A DNA stretch of 64,000 nucleotides from Endocalyx cinctus (GCA_001600455.1 BCKC01000006.1:1054001-1118000), one strand, 5' to 3'; positions 34,408 to 47,215 are shown, counted from the stretch's first letter. The notes: generated by a model not told the origin, from the letters alone. Made by a program: numbers and translations.

Positions 34408-37400
34408 TTTTATTTTGGATATGAATAACAAGGCCTAATGGTTATTGGATATCGGCTGAAATGTTTCAGCAGTACCCATCTGCACATATAACACCTCGCC
34501 CTAGAAGCAGAACAAGCAGCGATAATGTAAACTACATGGATGAAAGAGCAAGGAATGGAAGGCTTTCCCAATCTTAGTCTGAAACCGAGTCGATGAAAAG
34601 GATTCCGATGACACATTCAAGAGTACAGGCAGAATATTGCGAGTAGCCGTTTGAACCGTATAAGAAAATACGCGTCGGGGATGAGATGGTACTGCTAAAG
34701 CTCGTGCCCTGGTTGGCAGCGAACTGCGAAGGTGGAAAAGAATATGGTGGACCAACTACCAATAGGTCCTCGTCGGCTTCATAAAAGAAAATTCTCCAAG
34801 TTATTATCCTTGGGCATCCTTTTCAGTGCGTTACACTATCCAATTGTTGTCAATAGGCGCCCATGAATCCAAGAAAAACCAATTGAGAGGGTGGTTTGAA
34901 GAAGACAAGCCACAAACCCGCAGAAAAGAGAAAGGAAGGGGGAGAAGAAGAAAAAAAAAAAAAAAGAGAATTCGCGAGTTGACTGCCTACGCGTGAGGAG
35001 TAGCTATAATAGTGTCTTTGTTAATGATGGAATAAGAACATGCTACACTACACAGTACACTATACTACTAAAAAGGATCCACTACCCAAGACTCCAGGGG
35101 GTTAACATAACTATTCCATACGCTACATTAAACCGACTGATCTGATAGATTAATAAAAGATCAGGCACGGCCTCATTTCGAGCCGTGCGGGCGATTATAA
35201 TAAATGACAGCCACGTTCGGAGAATTTATTTTTATTATTTTCATTATTTCTTCACGACCCCTATCTATGCTCGTTTATTCTTTTGAACTTTGATGGGATA
35301 ATATAACACCAACACCAAATCAAGGGTAGTAATACCTAGGTTAGGTACCTGAGTACTCCGTGCCTACATTGCTCTACACTATTGGAGAAAATAAAAGTTT
35401 ATGTATATAATTTCCAAGGTTACAGCATCCTAGCAACGTGCCCTACAAACCACCCAGTTAGCCAGTGTAGTGTAGGGTGGTGTACTATGTAGTGTAGCGT
35501 AGTAGTATTCTCACATAACATAAACTCAGCAACACTTAACTCGAGACATCCGCCAAGTATCGGATATCATGGATAGCGTAACAGTTCTTTTCATATGATG
35601 TTTTCAAATTATGTGATATAAACCGAGGTAAGGCTGCTCTTGTTCCTGCCTAGATAGTAAATCGAATCGTTATATGCGTTATCTGATGACGAAAACCTTG
35701 AAAAGTGCTCGATTCTAGTGTGGTGCAAAGGGCTGGCGGGAGAGCCCCTTGAACCTCGACCCACAGAGTGACCTCTGGGCAATGTTAGCAATCCCGCTTT
35801 GCAGAGTACAACGAGGATTTACCAAAATTTAACATGGGTCCTGGAAAACAAACCCCTGGGGGCCGGGGGAGCCCCTGTCGGTGCGCTCGACAATGCTAAT
35901 CTATCCAGACAAGCAAATCGAGCAACGGAAGGAAGAGAGAGCTTTAGAAAACAGAACAAAACCCGAGCGGGATAGACAAATACCACGCCAATTACAACGG
36001 TATGGTTACGGTAGTCAATCATATTTCTTATGATATTCATGGGTTTTGCGCTCTATGGAAGAGCATATCTACCATACCTAATTACAGTATCAAAGTGAAA
36101 GAATTGCTGATTACTTAGGTACTATGACGTGACGAAATTCTATCAGAAATGTCCACGGATATTATATCTTCCAATTTCGGATAACAGCCGTCGAGAGAAG
36201 CAGCCGGTCAGCCCGGTCCCCTCTAAGAACAGGGGTTACTGTCAAGATCTCGTGCCAAATTTTCATCGATATTGGTGGATCGCTTAATCTAATAAGCATT
36301 CAAATAAGTGGCACGTAGGATATACCTAGGTATATAAATGTATATATCTCTAGATAATTATGTCTGGATATATATACTTTGTATACATATACATATAATA
36401 AAACTAATTTATTATGGTGTAGTTGGGTACACTAATGTCGTACATCACTTCAGATAACAGCGTAACCACCTGTTTCCCTGCGGAGATCAAATATCTACCT
36501 AGATTCTACCTAGGTAATTAGTCAAGGCCCGTCACAAAACGTCGTCGACTTACTTAGTAGTAGTGCCTTTATTCACAGAGGCATACTACAGTATCAGGTA
36601 GGTAGGTAGTGTATACCTAGACAGCTAGAGTACTTAATGCATATACTACAAAGTACTAGATGGAAGCGGTGAAGCTTCTTTATTCCTAGCTCCGATCCAT
36701 CAGGCTGCTGCTACGTTCAAGAAACAAATCGGCTCGGCGATACTATCTATTGCCTTTTAGCTCAGTGGCCAACCTCATTAGGATAGCTCATTACGGGGTA
36801 ATCATTTTGAAGGTCTCGTAAAAAGGGAAATAATTCAAAGATTATTTCTCTTGGTCTACCTAAATGTAGGTAGATCTTGAAAATTTAGGTCGATCATCAT
36901 CGCGCTTCCAAAGAAAAGTTAAGGGCAAAAAAGAAAGAACTGGGCTCGGAGAAAAAGCTAGATATCTATGTATCGACCGCAATCAACTTCATTTACCTCA
37001 ACTAACGTTCGGTTCTTCAACTAGATACGAGGTAAACAGAACCACCTTTCCTCCAGGGGATTTTCCAGATTCGGAATAAACCGCTTTCAAAGTCGATCGA
37101 TGTGGTGTATGAGCGAGATCTCCTAATGGAGAAGATAATATTTAGCATTTGCTACATCGTACTCCGAGTTTCTGAATATTCAAGGAATGCGATAATACTG
37201 TAACGTAGTTTAGCGTCTCATTAACGAAACATCATGTTGCTAAGCCAATAATCTCAAACTAAAGGTGAAGGTGACGCTGCATCTAATTTGCGGCCCGCCT
37301 CAGCATGACTCGTACATTGTTACTGGAATCACGATAGTTTTGGTATCACGGAAATTTCTTCATTTACTTGAGAGCCTAGAACATAGATTAAAGAGAGCGT

Positions 37401-40378
37401 AGAGGCATATCCTAATATCAATGAGAAACCCGATATTCCCCTTTTCTTCAGCTTTCTTTTTAATTAATTATGTCCTCGGATAGTCAACAAGTCCCCAAGA
37501 CCTTTTCGTTTCTAGTATATACGTATGATAATATTGGTTTATATAAATAATAAATAGGGGAGAGGGGCGGCAAAATCGTATACGATAGGTCGGTTGACTA
37601 GCAGGTGCGATTTCGGTGTCTAGTCTAATACAGACTCAATCCCCAATCAAGATGACACGCCGCTCGCCCTAGAAACTCGACAACATATTGAGTTCTATGC
37701 CGTAGTATTACAGAAAGCGGCTGCAACTTTCCGACCGTGCAAATGCGAACAGCCGATAAGAAAGGAACATGGTACTTTTCTTCTTCTTCTTCCTCGCAAT
37801 AAGGTGACGGTTTTGCGTTACATTGTACATAACTGCGCGTTTCTTTAGCGTGTTTCGTTTGGTACCCTTAGCTGAGCTGGCCAAATCTCACTGTAATCTC
37901 AGTCACCTTATGAGTCTTGATAAAAAGGGTATCACGATAATTAGAGTCTTCTATAAATTTATAGATGACTATAACGAAGTTCATATTGCCTGACTACGCA
38001 CATAGACACTCATGATCCTTACTAAGCTATCCCACGACCTTGTCAATCTAATATCTAATTCGGACATTTCGTGATCTTCACCGAAGTTTAATCATAACTG
38101 TCATGTTTTATCTCTTCAATGCACTTTACATCCATGGATACATGGATACTACCTAACCTAAATACTATATACAAGTAGGTTAGACTAATGGACCTCAATG
38201 GTTAGGTTGGCCCGGTAAAATAGTTTCAGTAACCTTGATAGGGAAATGGTCTGTGTGCACAATGCCGCCTACGTTTCGTACAGTAACTCTCGGTAACAAA
38301 CCAAAACTTTTCTGAACGATCCTAATGAATAGGAATCTTGGGTCTAACATTACTTGTAAGCTTTTAATATGGATAGCACATCTATTATATCTAACTGCAC
38401 ATGACAGATTCATAGAAATAACATTGAATGTCTTTTCCTATTCTATTTTTTTTTTGGAGTTTCCTCTGGTGACAATACATACAGTAGGTGATAATAATAT
38501 GCGGTCGTTAGCTCAAACTCAACAATAACCCAGAGGGGGCTACCTCCCAGATGGTGCCCAGGTATTTCATTACACGACCCTGTAGCTCACTATGTACAAG
38601 GTCTCCCTTAATTACGGCTCCATAGTGAAAATACAACATCGCCACAATATGCACTAAGAAAGAAAAAAAAAAAAAAAAAAGCATTTATCTATGAAATTTA
38701 TAGCCTCGATCTTTAAGAACACTTGATATCTGCGTTCAGGTAAAATTAATGAATATACATATCCACGTACTCACACTCCTCGTGCTTGATCTCCTAATGA
38801 GCCGCAAACCCACAAGGAGGAGCCCTGCCGCCCCGTTGCCGTCCATGTTTGCATCAGAAATAGTCGCGATGCAACCCTGCCTAGGGGATTTCTCCACACA
38901 CACAAACACACAACAACATTCGCATACATGTACACAGTACACTACAGACAAACATGGGGTGATGATCTGGTGAGGGCCAAATATAATAAATAATCTTCAC
39001 TTCATCGACGATTTCTCGACCTAGCAAACAAGAAAACGGTACTCTGAAAAATTCGCTTAAGATTTTTACAATCTTGCAGTTAAACAACTTTCTCATTGTT
39101 GACTAGTGTACATAAATACTAAGGACACTTATTTAGGTGTTTACCAAGATGTCCTGGATCGATTCCTTTAACTCAAGGCCGTCCATCCTGGCAGCCTGGC
39201 AGCCTGGTTTCTTGGGCAGCGGGGGTTTCAGGAAAAGTCGCATTTCACTCTTGCGTGAACCGGAAAGCCTTCCTGATGTAAAAACTCTCAAGGGTCCAGA
39301 TAATCTAACCAGTCATGTACTAACGGCCATCAATGTCCTCACTACCGAGGTCATGTACATTCATTATCTCAGGCTGCAGCACTGCTTACTTCAGCCTGCC
39401 TTGAATGAAGTCGTATCATTGTTTGATCTGTGGTATTTTGCAAATTCCCCATAAGGTCATTTACGTACTGCTTTTCATCTCCTGACAGATCCGCAGATCC
39501 TGGCTACTTAGTCTACCTAATTAACGCGGTGCTTACCTCTTGATGGTCGTTGTGTTCCCGACTGTTATATCATTAGGGTTATAGATATAGAATGATCACT
39601 TTCCGGCTTTTATCACAATGATATTCTCTACCCTCAGCACTTACTATGTACTTAAGTCAAGATATTCATAGTCCCGTAACTCCATCGCGTTCATAGATTT
39701 ACGCTAACTATGAGGGCATGTGTAGATTATATTTTAAAATGGATACCTAGTGGATGAACTGGACAGATTTACTATCCTCTTTCCATCATACTTATCATTC
39801 TTCTACAGTGCACAGAACAAGTATAACTAAACCCTTCTCCGCGGTCAAGAACATTGAACTTCCGAGGACGTAAGTGCTAACGGGGTCTTGGGGGATATCG
39901 AATATAGCGTAGGGTTTTCCCAACACATATCTGACAGGAAGTTAACCAATAATAACAGCACACTCGCAGTGAGCTCTGTTCACTACTATGAGAGTTAGAG
40001 GAAAGTATCATGGGATTGTAGCCAGATCAATGGTCTACGAAGATAACCACAGCGTTCTTACCAACTCTACGGTCGCCGTTAACATAATCAACCACGAATG
40101 AACAGTGACGTCTCTATTCTCACATATTTCGTTAAAATAGTAGGATCGATGTCGCTGAGATTACTGCCGATTTACAGAGCTAATAGTCAACTATCCTTAC
40201 CAACCCCCCTCCCTCTTTTTTTTTTTTTTTTTTTTGTGGGAGGGGGNGCGGTATTATTGAACACTCCTGTTCCCTTGATTTTAAAGACCCAAGCTGAGTC
40301 ACTAACGAGCATGTGCGTGACATCTGAAGCATTATAGAGAGGTAGTATGCCCAAAATGTGACATCCTATAATGCTGCT

Positions 40379-40631
40379 TTACCTCTCCTTAGCGAAGAAT
40401 GCTTCAAGTTCGATGTCAAGAATGTCTCCATGCGCATCGATGCGCCTAGCCGCTGCCCACAGTAACTCTCGCATGATCAAAAATCTTCCATAGTCCGAGC
40501 TGTCTGTGTCTGCATTTTTCTTTACCTAGAATCATTGGCAAGATTTCCCTGTTCTATTGGATAGCAAGGTAAACATCTTCAGGGAGATTATTTGAAACAC
40601 TCAAGACAGCTTCGGCGGGACTAGCTTCTTC
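40379..40631 (-). pseudogene. Decayed C-terminal coding fragment, family unknown
   Basis: Two pieces in different frames read like protein. Piece 1 (40631-40554) gives SPAEAVLSVSNNLPEDVYLA and then hits a stop. Piece 2 (40525-40379) gives SDYGRFLIMRELLWAAARRI followed by a helical acidic tail ending LEAFFAKER and a stop. The amphipathic, Leu/Ala/Glu-rich character is unlike the surrounding AT-rich spacer. No start codon or intact upstream frame was found, so a relic is more likely than a live gene. An unannotated spliced gene remains possible. Confidence 0.35.
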
Positions 40632-41200
40632 TCAGGCATCTTGATTAGGGGGTACTACGTGATGTCTCTAGCTATTGATAGCTGACCGCGAGTCTCTTGT
40701 CCTTTCCCAATTAGCAATACTCATCGATAAAGCACAAAACAAGGCCTACCCTTTCGTGCTTCCACTATCTATGGCATATCGGGCACTGTGGGGATACGAG
40801 ATGAATTTCTTCCCGTGGAGTGTTACTATTAGAGCAAGGCTACAGAAATGAGAGGAAACCAGTCAGGTCCGATGGACGGTGTTGCGGAGTGGCGGAATTC
40901 CCTTCGCTTCACACTGGTCCAGTTGGTAGATGTAACCGCGGAGGAGGATAATGGAGGTTGGCCACAATGGCTGTGACTAGTCGTTCTGATGGTTATGAAG
41001 AGAGTCATCATAATCCGGACCACTTGGACGGAGATTCGGCGAAGATATCTTCATTGTATTTAATTATACCTCCGACATAATACGAACTTAACTAACCTAG
41101 GTGTGTTTTGTCCAGCAAACCGTGAAAATGAAAAATAAGAATACTTGATAACCGCTTTTCGAGGGACTTAAAGCACGAGCTGAAAGATCGTGACTACTAA

Positions 41201-41220
41201 CTACCTACTTAAGTAGGTAG
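41201..41220. repeat. Perfect 20-nt palindrome CTACCTACTTAAGTAGGTAG
   Basis: Exact inverted repeat with no loop, 500 bp upstream of the RGG-protein ATG. It belongs to the same CTACCTA/TAGGTAG family that fills other spacers. Confidence 0.9.
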
Positions 41221-41721
41221 AGCATCTAGTTGAGATACATAGATATAGGAAGTACAATGCTGAATTTAACGTACACATGTACCTAGTCCATGTAGTCCAT
41301 CATCCATCATAATTTGGTTGTGTTACTTAACCTAGGAACTTAGGTAATACGATGTGCCGACGTTTGTCCGCTTCCCCGCTAGCTACTTAAGTACTAATAA
41401 CTAAAAATTCACTATAGCTGTTCGTTATACTTCCCCACTTCCCCACTTCATAATAATACCTACCTCGCATACATATATTTGATGCTTAATCAATCAATTC
41501 TACATAGTACATTTTGTGCCTACTTTGTATGGATACCTACTTTGTACTTAGGTAAGTAATAATAATATCCGCCGCATTTTTTTCTCCCCCCCCAATGTTG
41601 GTTAATCAACACTTGTCCATTTCTTAATTGTCTTGATTCTCGCAGATATCTTATATATATACAGTAAGAAATATCATTCGATATAAAAACTGACGTGAAA
41701 GGCTTAGATTTCTTTTTCATT

Positions 41722-42909
41722 ATGGACGACCAATTCAATGGACGAACTGATGATGATCTTTTTGCTGATGACTTCGAGCCAGTGAGCACCCCTGCTCAAG
41801 AGGAGCTTCCAGAACCGCCAACTAGCATCACTGAACCAGCTACGATACCCGTGACTACTTTGGAACCAATAGAACCGGCACAGGCAGTTCAGCCAGACTC
41901 GATATCTACAGCCCCCAATAACCAAAAAAACCTCTCCCAGTCGCGCCATGCGAAGCCAGCGCATCAGCATCCGCGACCGCGCAAACATTCCCCCAAGCCT
42001 AAACCCGCCGTCAATACTTCCACGCCGACTACCACAGCTACTGCGGTCAAGGATGGCGAAGGCAGCTCAGCCAGCGCCTCCACCGCCAAGGCAACAGTCG
42101 CCAATAGCAAACCTAATTCGAATGCGGCAGCGGGAGTGGACCGCCTAGCTTCAGGCGGAACCCCCCGCGCGAAACTCACCGAGTCTGAACTGGCGGCTAA
42201 GATGGAAAAGATGCGAATCTTGGCGGCGGAGAAGACGCGCAAGTTCGAAGAGGCCGAGCAGGACAGCCGATCACACCAGATCGCGTATGACAAGGGGATG
42301 GAGGAAGCGCGACGGCGCCGGGCAGAAGAGGCTGAGCGTAGGCGTCGCGGTGAAGAAGAGAGAAGGCGTATGGACGATGAGAGGGCTGCCAACCGCGAAC
42401 GGAAGCTCAAAGCCATGGGCGTTAAGGACGGCGGCTGGGACCAAGGAAAACCTACCGACGAGGAACGCGATCGTAGGTCCGGATTCAGGAGCGCTAACGG
42501 AGGCATACGTGGCGCGAAGTACGCAGGTGGCTTATCCGAGAGCCGGTATGCGGATAATCAGGAAAGAGACGAGATCGTGCCGCGTGAGTTTGGGGCTGAT
42601 GAGTTCCGCGGCCGGGGACGCGGTCGCGGAGGTAGAGGAAGTTCGCACAGAGGAGGTGGACGAGGAAGCCGAGGAGGAGCGCAAAACGGTACCCAGAAGA
42701 AAGATATTGCTTCCTCTCCCCAAATACCTCCTACGGCGGACGACTTTCCCGCCTTACCGCCGTCTATGGCAACGCCTACGAAATTGGATACTAGTGGCCA
42801 ACCCGCCGGGAGCTCGCAGGTGCTTCTCTCTCTCTCCCCCGGCCCGAATTCACCTCCCATAGGGAAATGGGATGATGAAATGGCGGCGCTGGACGCAAAG
42901 CCAACTTAA
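41722..42909 (+). CDS. RGG-box, coiled-coil RNA-binding-type protein, 395 residues
   Basis: Single exon from the ATG of MDDQFNGRTDDDLFADDFEP (the frame upstream starts only with GTG). Residues 1-150 are Pro/Thr/Ser/Ala-rich. A conserved-looking helix begins SELAAKMEKMRILAAEKTRK and continues into a long charged coiled coil (EARRRRAEEAERRRRGEEER). Then come MGVKDGGWDQGKPTDEERDR, an RGG cluster (GRGRGRGGRGSSHRGGGRGS) and a C-terminal TADDFPALPPS motif with PPIGKWDDEMAALDAKPT. RGG boxes bind RNA and are arginine-methylated. The product is probably cytoplasmic or ribosome-associated like other RGG proteins, but no named orthologue is claimed. Confidence 0.85.
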   Translation: MDDQFNGRTDDDLFADDFEPVSTPAQEELPEPPTSITEPATIPVTTLEPIEPAQAVQPDSISTAPNNQKNLSQSRHAKPAHQHPRPRKHSPKPKPAVNTSTPTTTATAVKDGEGSSASASTAKATVANSKPNSNAAAGVDRLASGGTPRAKLTESELAAKMEKMRILAAEKTRKFEEAEQDSRSHQIAYDKGMEEARRRRAEEAERRRRGEEERRRMDDERAANRERKLKAMGVKDGGWDQGKPTDEERDRRSGFRSANGGIRGAKYAGGLSESRYADNQERDEIVPREFGADEFRGRGRGRGGRGSSHRGGGRGSRGGAQNGTQKKDIASSPQIPPTADDFPALPPSMATPTKLDTSGQPAGSSQVLLSLSPGPNSPPIGKWDDEMAALDAKPT

Positions 42910-43582
42910 TGGATGCCACATCTATTAGCCCAACCCGGCTTGAATTTTTTTTTTTTTTTTTCGCATTGGATAAAGATTTTCCGGAGATATTATGGTTGGG
43001 TTAACCGTCACGTTGATCAACGTGATTGATCGACGTGAGAGAGGAATGCTTGGTCGACTTTCGCATCATTGCGCAGACGAGGCGACGTCGTGTGTTATTT
43101 GTATCATTAGTTACGGCATTGAATATTGAGCCGTTATACCAGTAATACTAGGTACAAAAACTGATATACACAGCGCGACAGAAGGGACAGAAACACGGAG
43201 AAAACTTGGCCACATACGGTGTGGACCAAGCAATAAAATTCACAAGAAAATTTAATTCAAATCTACTGGTGACATCTGTGGTTGAAGATATCACACGATA
43301 GGTATATAGACGAGAAAACAAGCATATACAAAAATCGACCATTTATCCTGTTGTAGCTGAGCAGTGAGAAATATATCTCGTCATGCAGTATTATAATAAT
43401 ACAAGCTTCAAAAAGTTTGCATCAATTACGGGTATTATGCTTTTAATATCTAACCCTCATGCACGCCCAAACGCCGTCCTTAATGCAATGAACAATGCTT
43501 TCGATCTCAAACCTACCTCTCTCTTTCTCTCGCGTATCTCAACTCTTCTCCTTAAAAAAAGGGGGGCGCGGGAAATATGACT
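42910..43582. other. Convergent spacer RGG gene to luc7
   Basis: Contains a T run directly after the RGG gene and the 3' flank of luc7. Short inverted words GTTGATCAACGTGATTGATC occur around 43012-43035. No gene seen. Confidence 0.5.
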
Positions 43583-44495
43583 TTACCACCTCCGTCCGCT
43601 CCTGCCTCCGTAGCCACTTCTTCTTGGTCCTCTTGGTCCACCCTTCCACCCGCCATCTCCGTATCCGTCATCGCGTGGTCCATCATCCGATAGCGGCAGT
43701 CGAAGGCCAGGTCCAGGGCCGCCGCGCCCACGGAGCTCTTTCGATAGAGTCTCGTACGTCTTGCGCATCTGGGCATAGCCGAGGTGCATTTTCCCATAAA
43801 AGTGATCTGCGAGGCGGCGGTCGTTGTCAAGCCGGGATAGATAGGCACCGCACACATCACAGACCTGTAGTTTCTGGTGGCCAGAAGGGCCGCTTGTATC
43901 GCTGAGAGCTTTCAACTCGCGTTCTCGTTCGGCCTTCGTCTGTGCCGCCTGCTTGGCCCGGAAGAATTCCTCGTAGGCACGGGCGACCTCGCCCATCTCG
44001 CCCAGAACACGTACCTCGTGTAAGCCAGCGTCGACGGTGGATCCAAGATCCGCGATCTGCTTTAGTAACACGTTGGTCTGGCGTATCTCATCTGGCGTCT
44101 TCTCGAGGCGGCGTTGCGCCGTGTCGATTCGTCGGTTACACTCGTCGATGTATTTCTGTAGATCCCGGAGGTAGTCATTCTCGAATCCGTATCGCTGCCG
44201 TGTCGGCTCCGGTAGTGCCTCGTATTCTGTTTTCAAGGACTCGGCGTGTACGCGCGGACACGGACCCAGGTCTTGCTTTGTGTTGGTGAATAGGTCATGC
44301 GGACACGTCCCCGCGAGGAACGATCTGCATACTTTGGCATCGGTGAGGGAAAGTTGAGTTGCGCGTGAGTTTTGGGGTGCACCCATGAGCTGCTCTACAG
44401 TTTAAAGTTTAGTTGATCGATTCGCAATATAGTAATTACATGGATTTTCAATACTAGGAAAACTTACCAAGGAGCTTCCGCTGTTCTGCTGCCAT
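43583..44495 (-). CDS. luc7: U1 snRNP-associated splicing factor Luc7
   Basis: Subunit of the U1 snRNP that helps select 5' splice sites. Exon 1 (44495-44468) encodes MAAEQRKLL; a 73-bp intron joins it to EQLMGAPQNSR in exon 2 (44394-43583), for 279 residues. The Luc7 N-terminal zinc finger is KVCRSFLAGTCPHDLF with the downstream CPRVH; the second is CDVCGAYLSRLDNDRRLADH with KMHLGY. Between them lies the long helical region (DECNRRIDTAQRRLEKTPDE). The C-terminus is Gly/Arg-rich (GGWKGGPRGPRRSGYGGRSG), shorter than the RS tails of animal LUC7L. Length and order of motifs match fungal Luc7. Confidence 0.95.
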
Positions 44496-45263
44496 ATTGA
44501 CGAAACGAAGTAATTGGGCGTGATATTTTCGTCGGGCTGTCAAGCTTTTATTTTGAGTCTTGTCTATTCACTACTTGCTATCGTGGGATTTTTAAGTGAG
44601 AAAAAGCTGATATAGTAGACACCCCCCAAGTTGGAAAAAAAAAAAAGAAAAAAGAAAAATCTATGTAGTTGGAGATATTGAGACGGGGTTCAAGTATTTA
44701 GTAGGGCGTATAATAATAATAGGTAGTTAGGGCTGTTTAGCTAGCTGCTACCTACTGTATTTGCCTACTCAATGCTCTAAAGTATGTACTATGTACCTAC
44801 CTAGGTACCTACCTACTTAGGTAGTGTACTATGGTATAATACTGGTACCTAAGTACTTAAATAACTTAACACTATTAGGTAGTTGCACGTCACTGTCTGA
44901 GTAATTACCTAAGTACTTATTCAGGCGTAGACCTTCAAACCTTGGAACCGACTTAGGGTCCTTCCCACCCGCTGGACGGCTGAAATTCGCAATAAGTGCC
45001 TACGCGTACTGTGTATTGTACATTACTGCCTATGTTTAGGTGCATGACATTGAAATTGTATACCTACTTAAGTAAGTACATAGTAGACTGAGCAGCTAGC
45101 TTACTGCCTGGCGATTCTAAAGGTCCACCACTCGAAACGGCCACGAAGTTATAAGCGTTTGGTCTTCACCATTATTTCATATTTTGATTCGATTTTTTTT
45201 TTCACTCTTGGTTTTTCTAACGTAGGAAAAGGTCCTAATGGGCCGACTATTGCAAGTGTCAAA
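44496..45263. other. Divergent promoter region luc7 / gpi16
   Basis: 768 bp shared by two divergent ATGs. It holds an A run near 44635, several CCTAGG/TACTTAAGTA palindromic words (44790-44850, 45060-45080) and no gene. The real promoters of both genes must lie here. Confidence 0.55.
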
Positions 45264-47215
45264 ATGGTGTCTTTTATTACTTATTTAATAGCAGTTTCTC
45301 TTCTGATTCTTCATGCTTTCGCTTCCGAGTACGATGAACAGTTGATATTAAAACCGTTAAGATATTCAAATCTTCTAACGAGCTTTAATTTCAAGTCGAA
45401 TACGAGTCTGTCGCAATTCGAGACTCAGAACTACGAATACTTTCCTCGATCACTTGGCCAGGTTTTGCAGCACGTAGGAACGAGAGAACTACATTTAAGA
45501 TTCGCTTTGGGAAGATGGGACGCTGAGAACTGGGGAGCAAGGCCTTGGTATGGTACGAAAGAAGGTGGTACTGGCGTTGAGCTTTGGGCATGGCTAGAGG
45601 CAGAGACTGATGAGGAGTGAGTGTTGAGAAATCCAGATGAAACTCGATGAAGATCTAATAACTTAAAATAACACACTTAGAGCTGGTCAAAAATGGCTGA
45701 GCTTGACGAATGCTCTCTCTGGCCTCTTTTGCGCCTCCTTAAACTTCATCGACGAGACCCGTACTACTCGACCTGTCATGTCATTCAGACCCGAGGGACA
45801 CCACTCCGAAACTTCTTTGCAAAATATGCATCTCCTTCATGGAGTACTTCCCCACGAGACCGTGTGTACCGAAAACCTGACGCCTTTCCTCAAGCTTCTC
45901 CCTTGTAAAGGAAAAGCCGGTATATCGAGCCTGTTGGATGGTCACAAGTTGTTTGACGCATCATGGCAAAGTATGGCTATCGACATACGGCCTTTGTGCG
46001 TGGATGGAAAACAATGCGTCTTAGAAATCCAACAGACCATTGACATGGTCCTGGATATAGAAAGATCAAAACGCCCAAGAGGTACGGCACGTTTTGTTTT
46101 CGTCAACCCATCTAGACTATGCTAATCAGTTTTCAGACAATCCGATTCCTCGCCCGGTTCCGGGCCACGAGCTAAAATGCAATTCTTCCAAAGAGTATAA
46201 CTCGGGCGAGGCCTGTTTCCCAACGGATTCCACCGAGGGTCAGGAATGGTCCTTGGAGAGCGTGTTTGGAAAACAGATGAAAGGTATATGCCCCTTAGCG
46301 GCAGCAGACAGACCCCAAGTTTGTGTTGATATTCCCAATGCTCGGGATGTCTACACCTCATCTGGCGTGACTGAGCTTAAGAGCTCTTTACAGCGCTGTT
46401 TTCATGCCCCGCGTCTAGGTGATTTCAACCTGGTATTTCCTCGAATGGCACACTATCAAGAATTTGCTCACGAACTCCTTGAGCCGGAAACACCCTTACT
46501 TTACGCCGAGCGGAGCTTGACTGGACACGGACAAGAAAGAGGCGGCGTACAGGCAATTCTCACCAACCCGAGTCCTGATGCCGAGATAGAGTTCATATAC
46601 ATGGAGAGCTTGCCGTGGTTTATGCGCATCTATCTCCACACTCTAAAGGCAAAGGTCGACAATGATGCATCGCCGAAATTGAGTAAAGATGTGATTGAAG
46701 ACATATATTACCGACCAGCACTCGATCGGAAGCGCGGCACGCAGCTGGAGCTGCGCATGCGTATACCGCCAGCTAGCACAGTTTTCCTTACCTATGAATT
46801 TGAAAAATCTATCTTGAGGTATACTGAATACCCACCTGATGCAAATCGCGGCTTTGATGTGGCTGCCGCTATTATTACGATACCGGTTACAAGCACAGAT
46901 AGGAACGCACCAGCGGTACGCAAAATCACTTCCAACCTGAGGACCACCACCCTCCTTCTCAACCTACCTACACCCGACTTTAGCATGCCCTACAACGTCA
47001 TTATCTTCACGAGCACGGCTATAGCACTCGCTTTTGGTGGTCTGTATAACATCCTTGTGAGACGATTCGTGGCGGCCGACGAGGGCCCTGACGTTAGCAT
47101 CAGACGAGCTCGAGGCATTGTCACGGAGTATGCAACAAAACTTATCCAGAAATATAAAAGTACAAAAGAAGTGAGGGAAGATGAGAAAAATATTATAAAG
47201 GAGAAGAGCACATAG
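45264..47215 (+). CDS. gpi16: GPI transamidase subunit Gpi16 (PIG-T)
   Basis: Component of the ER transamidase that transfers the finished GPI anchor onto proteins. Exons 45264-45616, 45681-46081 and 46137-47215 give 610 residues, the usual size. It has a signal peptide (VSFITYLIAVSLLILHAFAS), then the family blocks YEYFPRSLGQVL, RELHLRFALGRWDAENWGAR and KWLSLTNALSGLFCASLNFI, the NLTPFLKLLPCKGKAGISSL block, and CFHAPRLGDFNLVFPRMAHY. A single transmembrane helix near the C-terminus (NVIIFTSTAIALAFGGLYNI) is followed by a short basic tail, giving type I topology. The start is the ATG heading the signal peptide; the frame upstream opens only at TTG. Both introns restore exact family sequence (TDEEAGQKW; RPRDNPIPR). 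Confidence 0.95.

Larger units (their letters stand above)
34408..41721. other. 7.3 kb gene-poor spacer with degenerate coding traces
   Basis: Between the divergent 1068-residue protein and the RGG protein. AT-rich with A/T runs, CCTAGG palindromes (36300-36340, 36485-36520, 36595-36630, 41195-41225), a GC-richer patch at 35740-35900, and an ambiguous base at 40247 beside a T run. The only coding trace I can argue for is the relic at 40379-40631. A 101-codon ATG frame at 39149-39454 (+) is listed among rejected items. Confidence 0.55.

Noticed and set aside
36752..36829. tRNA-like start (GCCTTTTAGCTCAGTGG) followed 60 nt later by AAAAAGGG
   Set aside because: The D-arm cannot close, there is no T-arm consensus (GGTTCGA) and the acceptor stem has a terminal mismatch; at most a degenerate tRNA relic.
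39149..39454. 101-codon plus-strand ATG frame (MSWIDSFNSRPSILAAW...)
   Set aside because: No recognisable family, no matching flanking exons, and it contains the duplicated word GCAGCCTG; kept out for lack of support.
41964..42506. 180-codon frame antisense to the RGG-protein gene
   Set aside because: Shadow of a GC-rich, Arg/Glu-biased coding region; the sense strand carries conserved motifs.
43942..44289. 115-codon plus-strand frame over luc7
   Set aside because: Antisense shadow of the zinc-finger protein on the minus strand.
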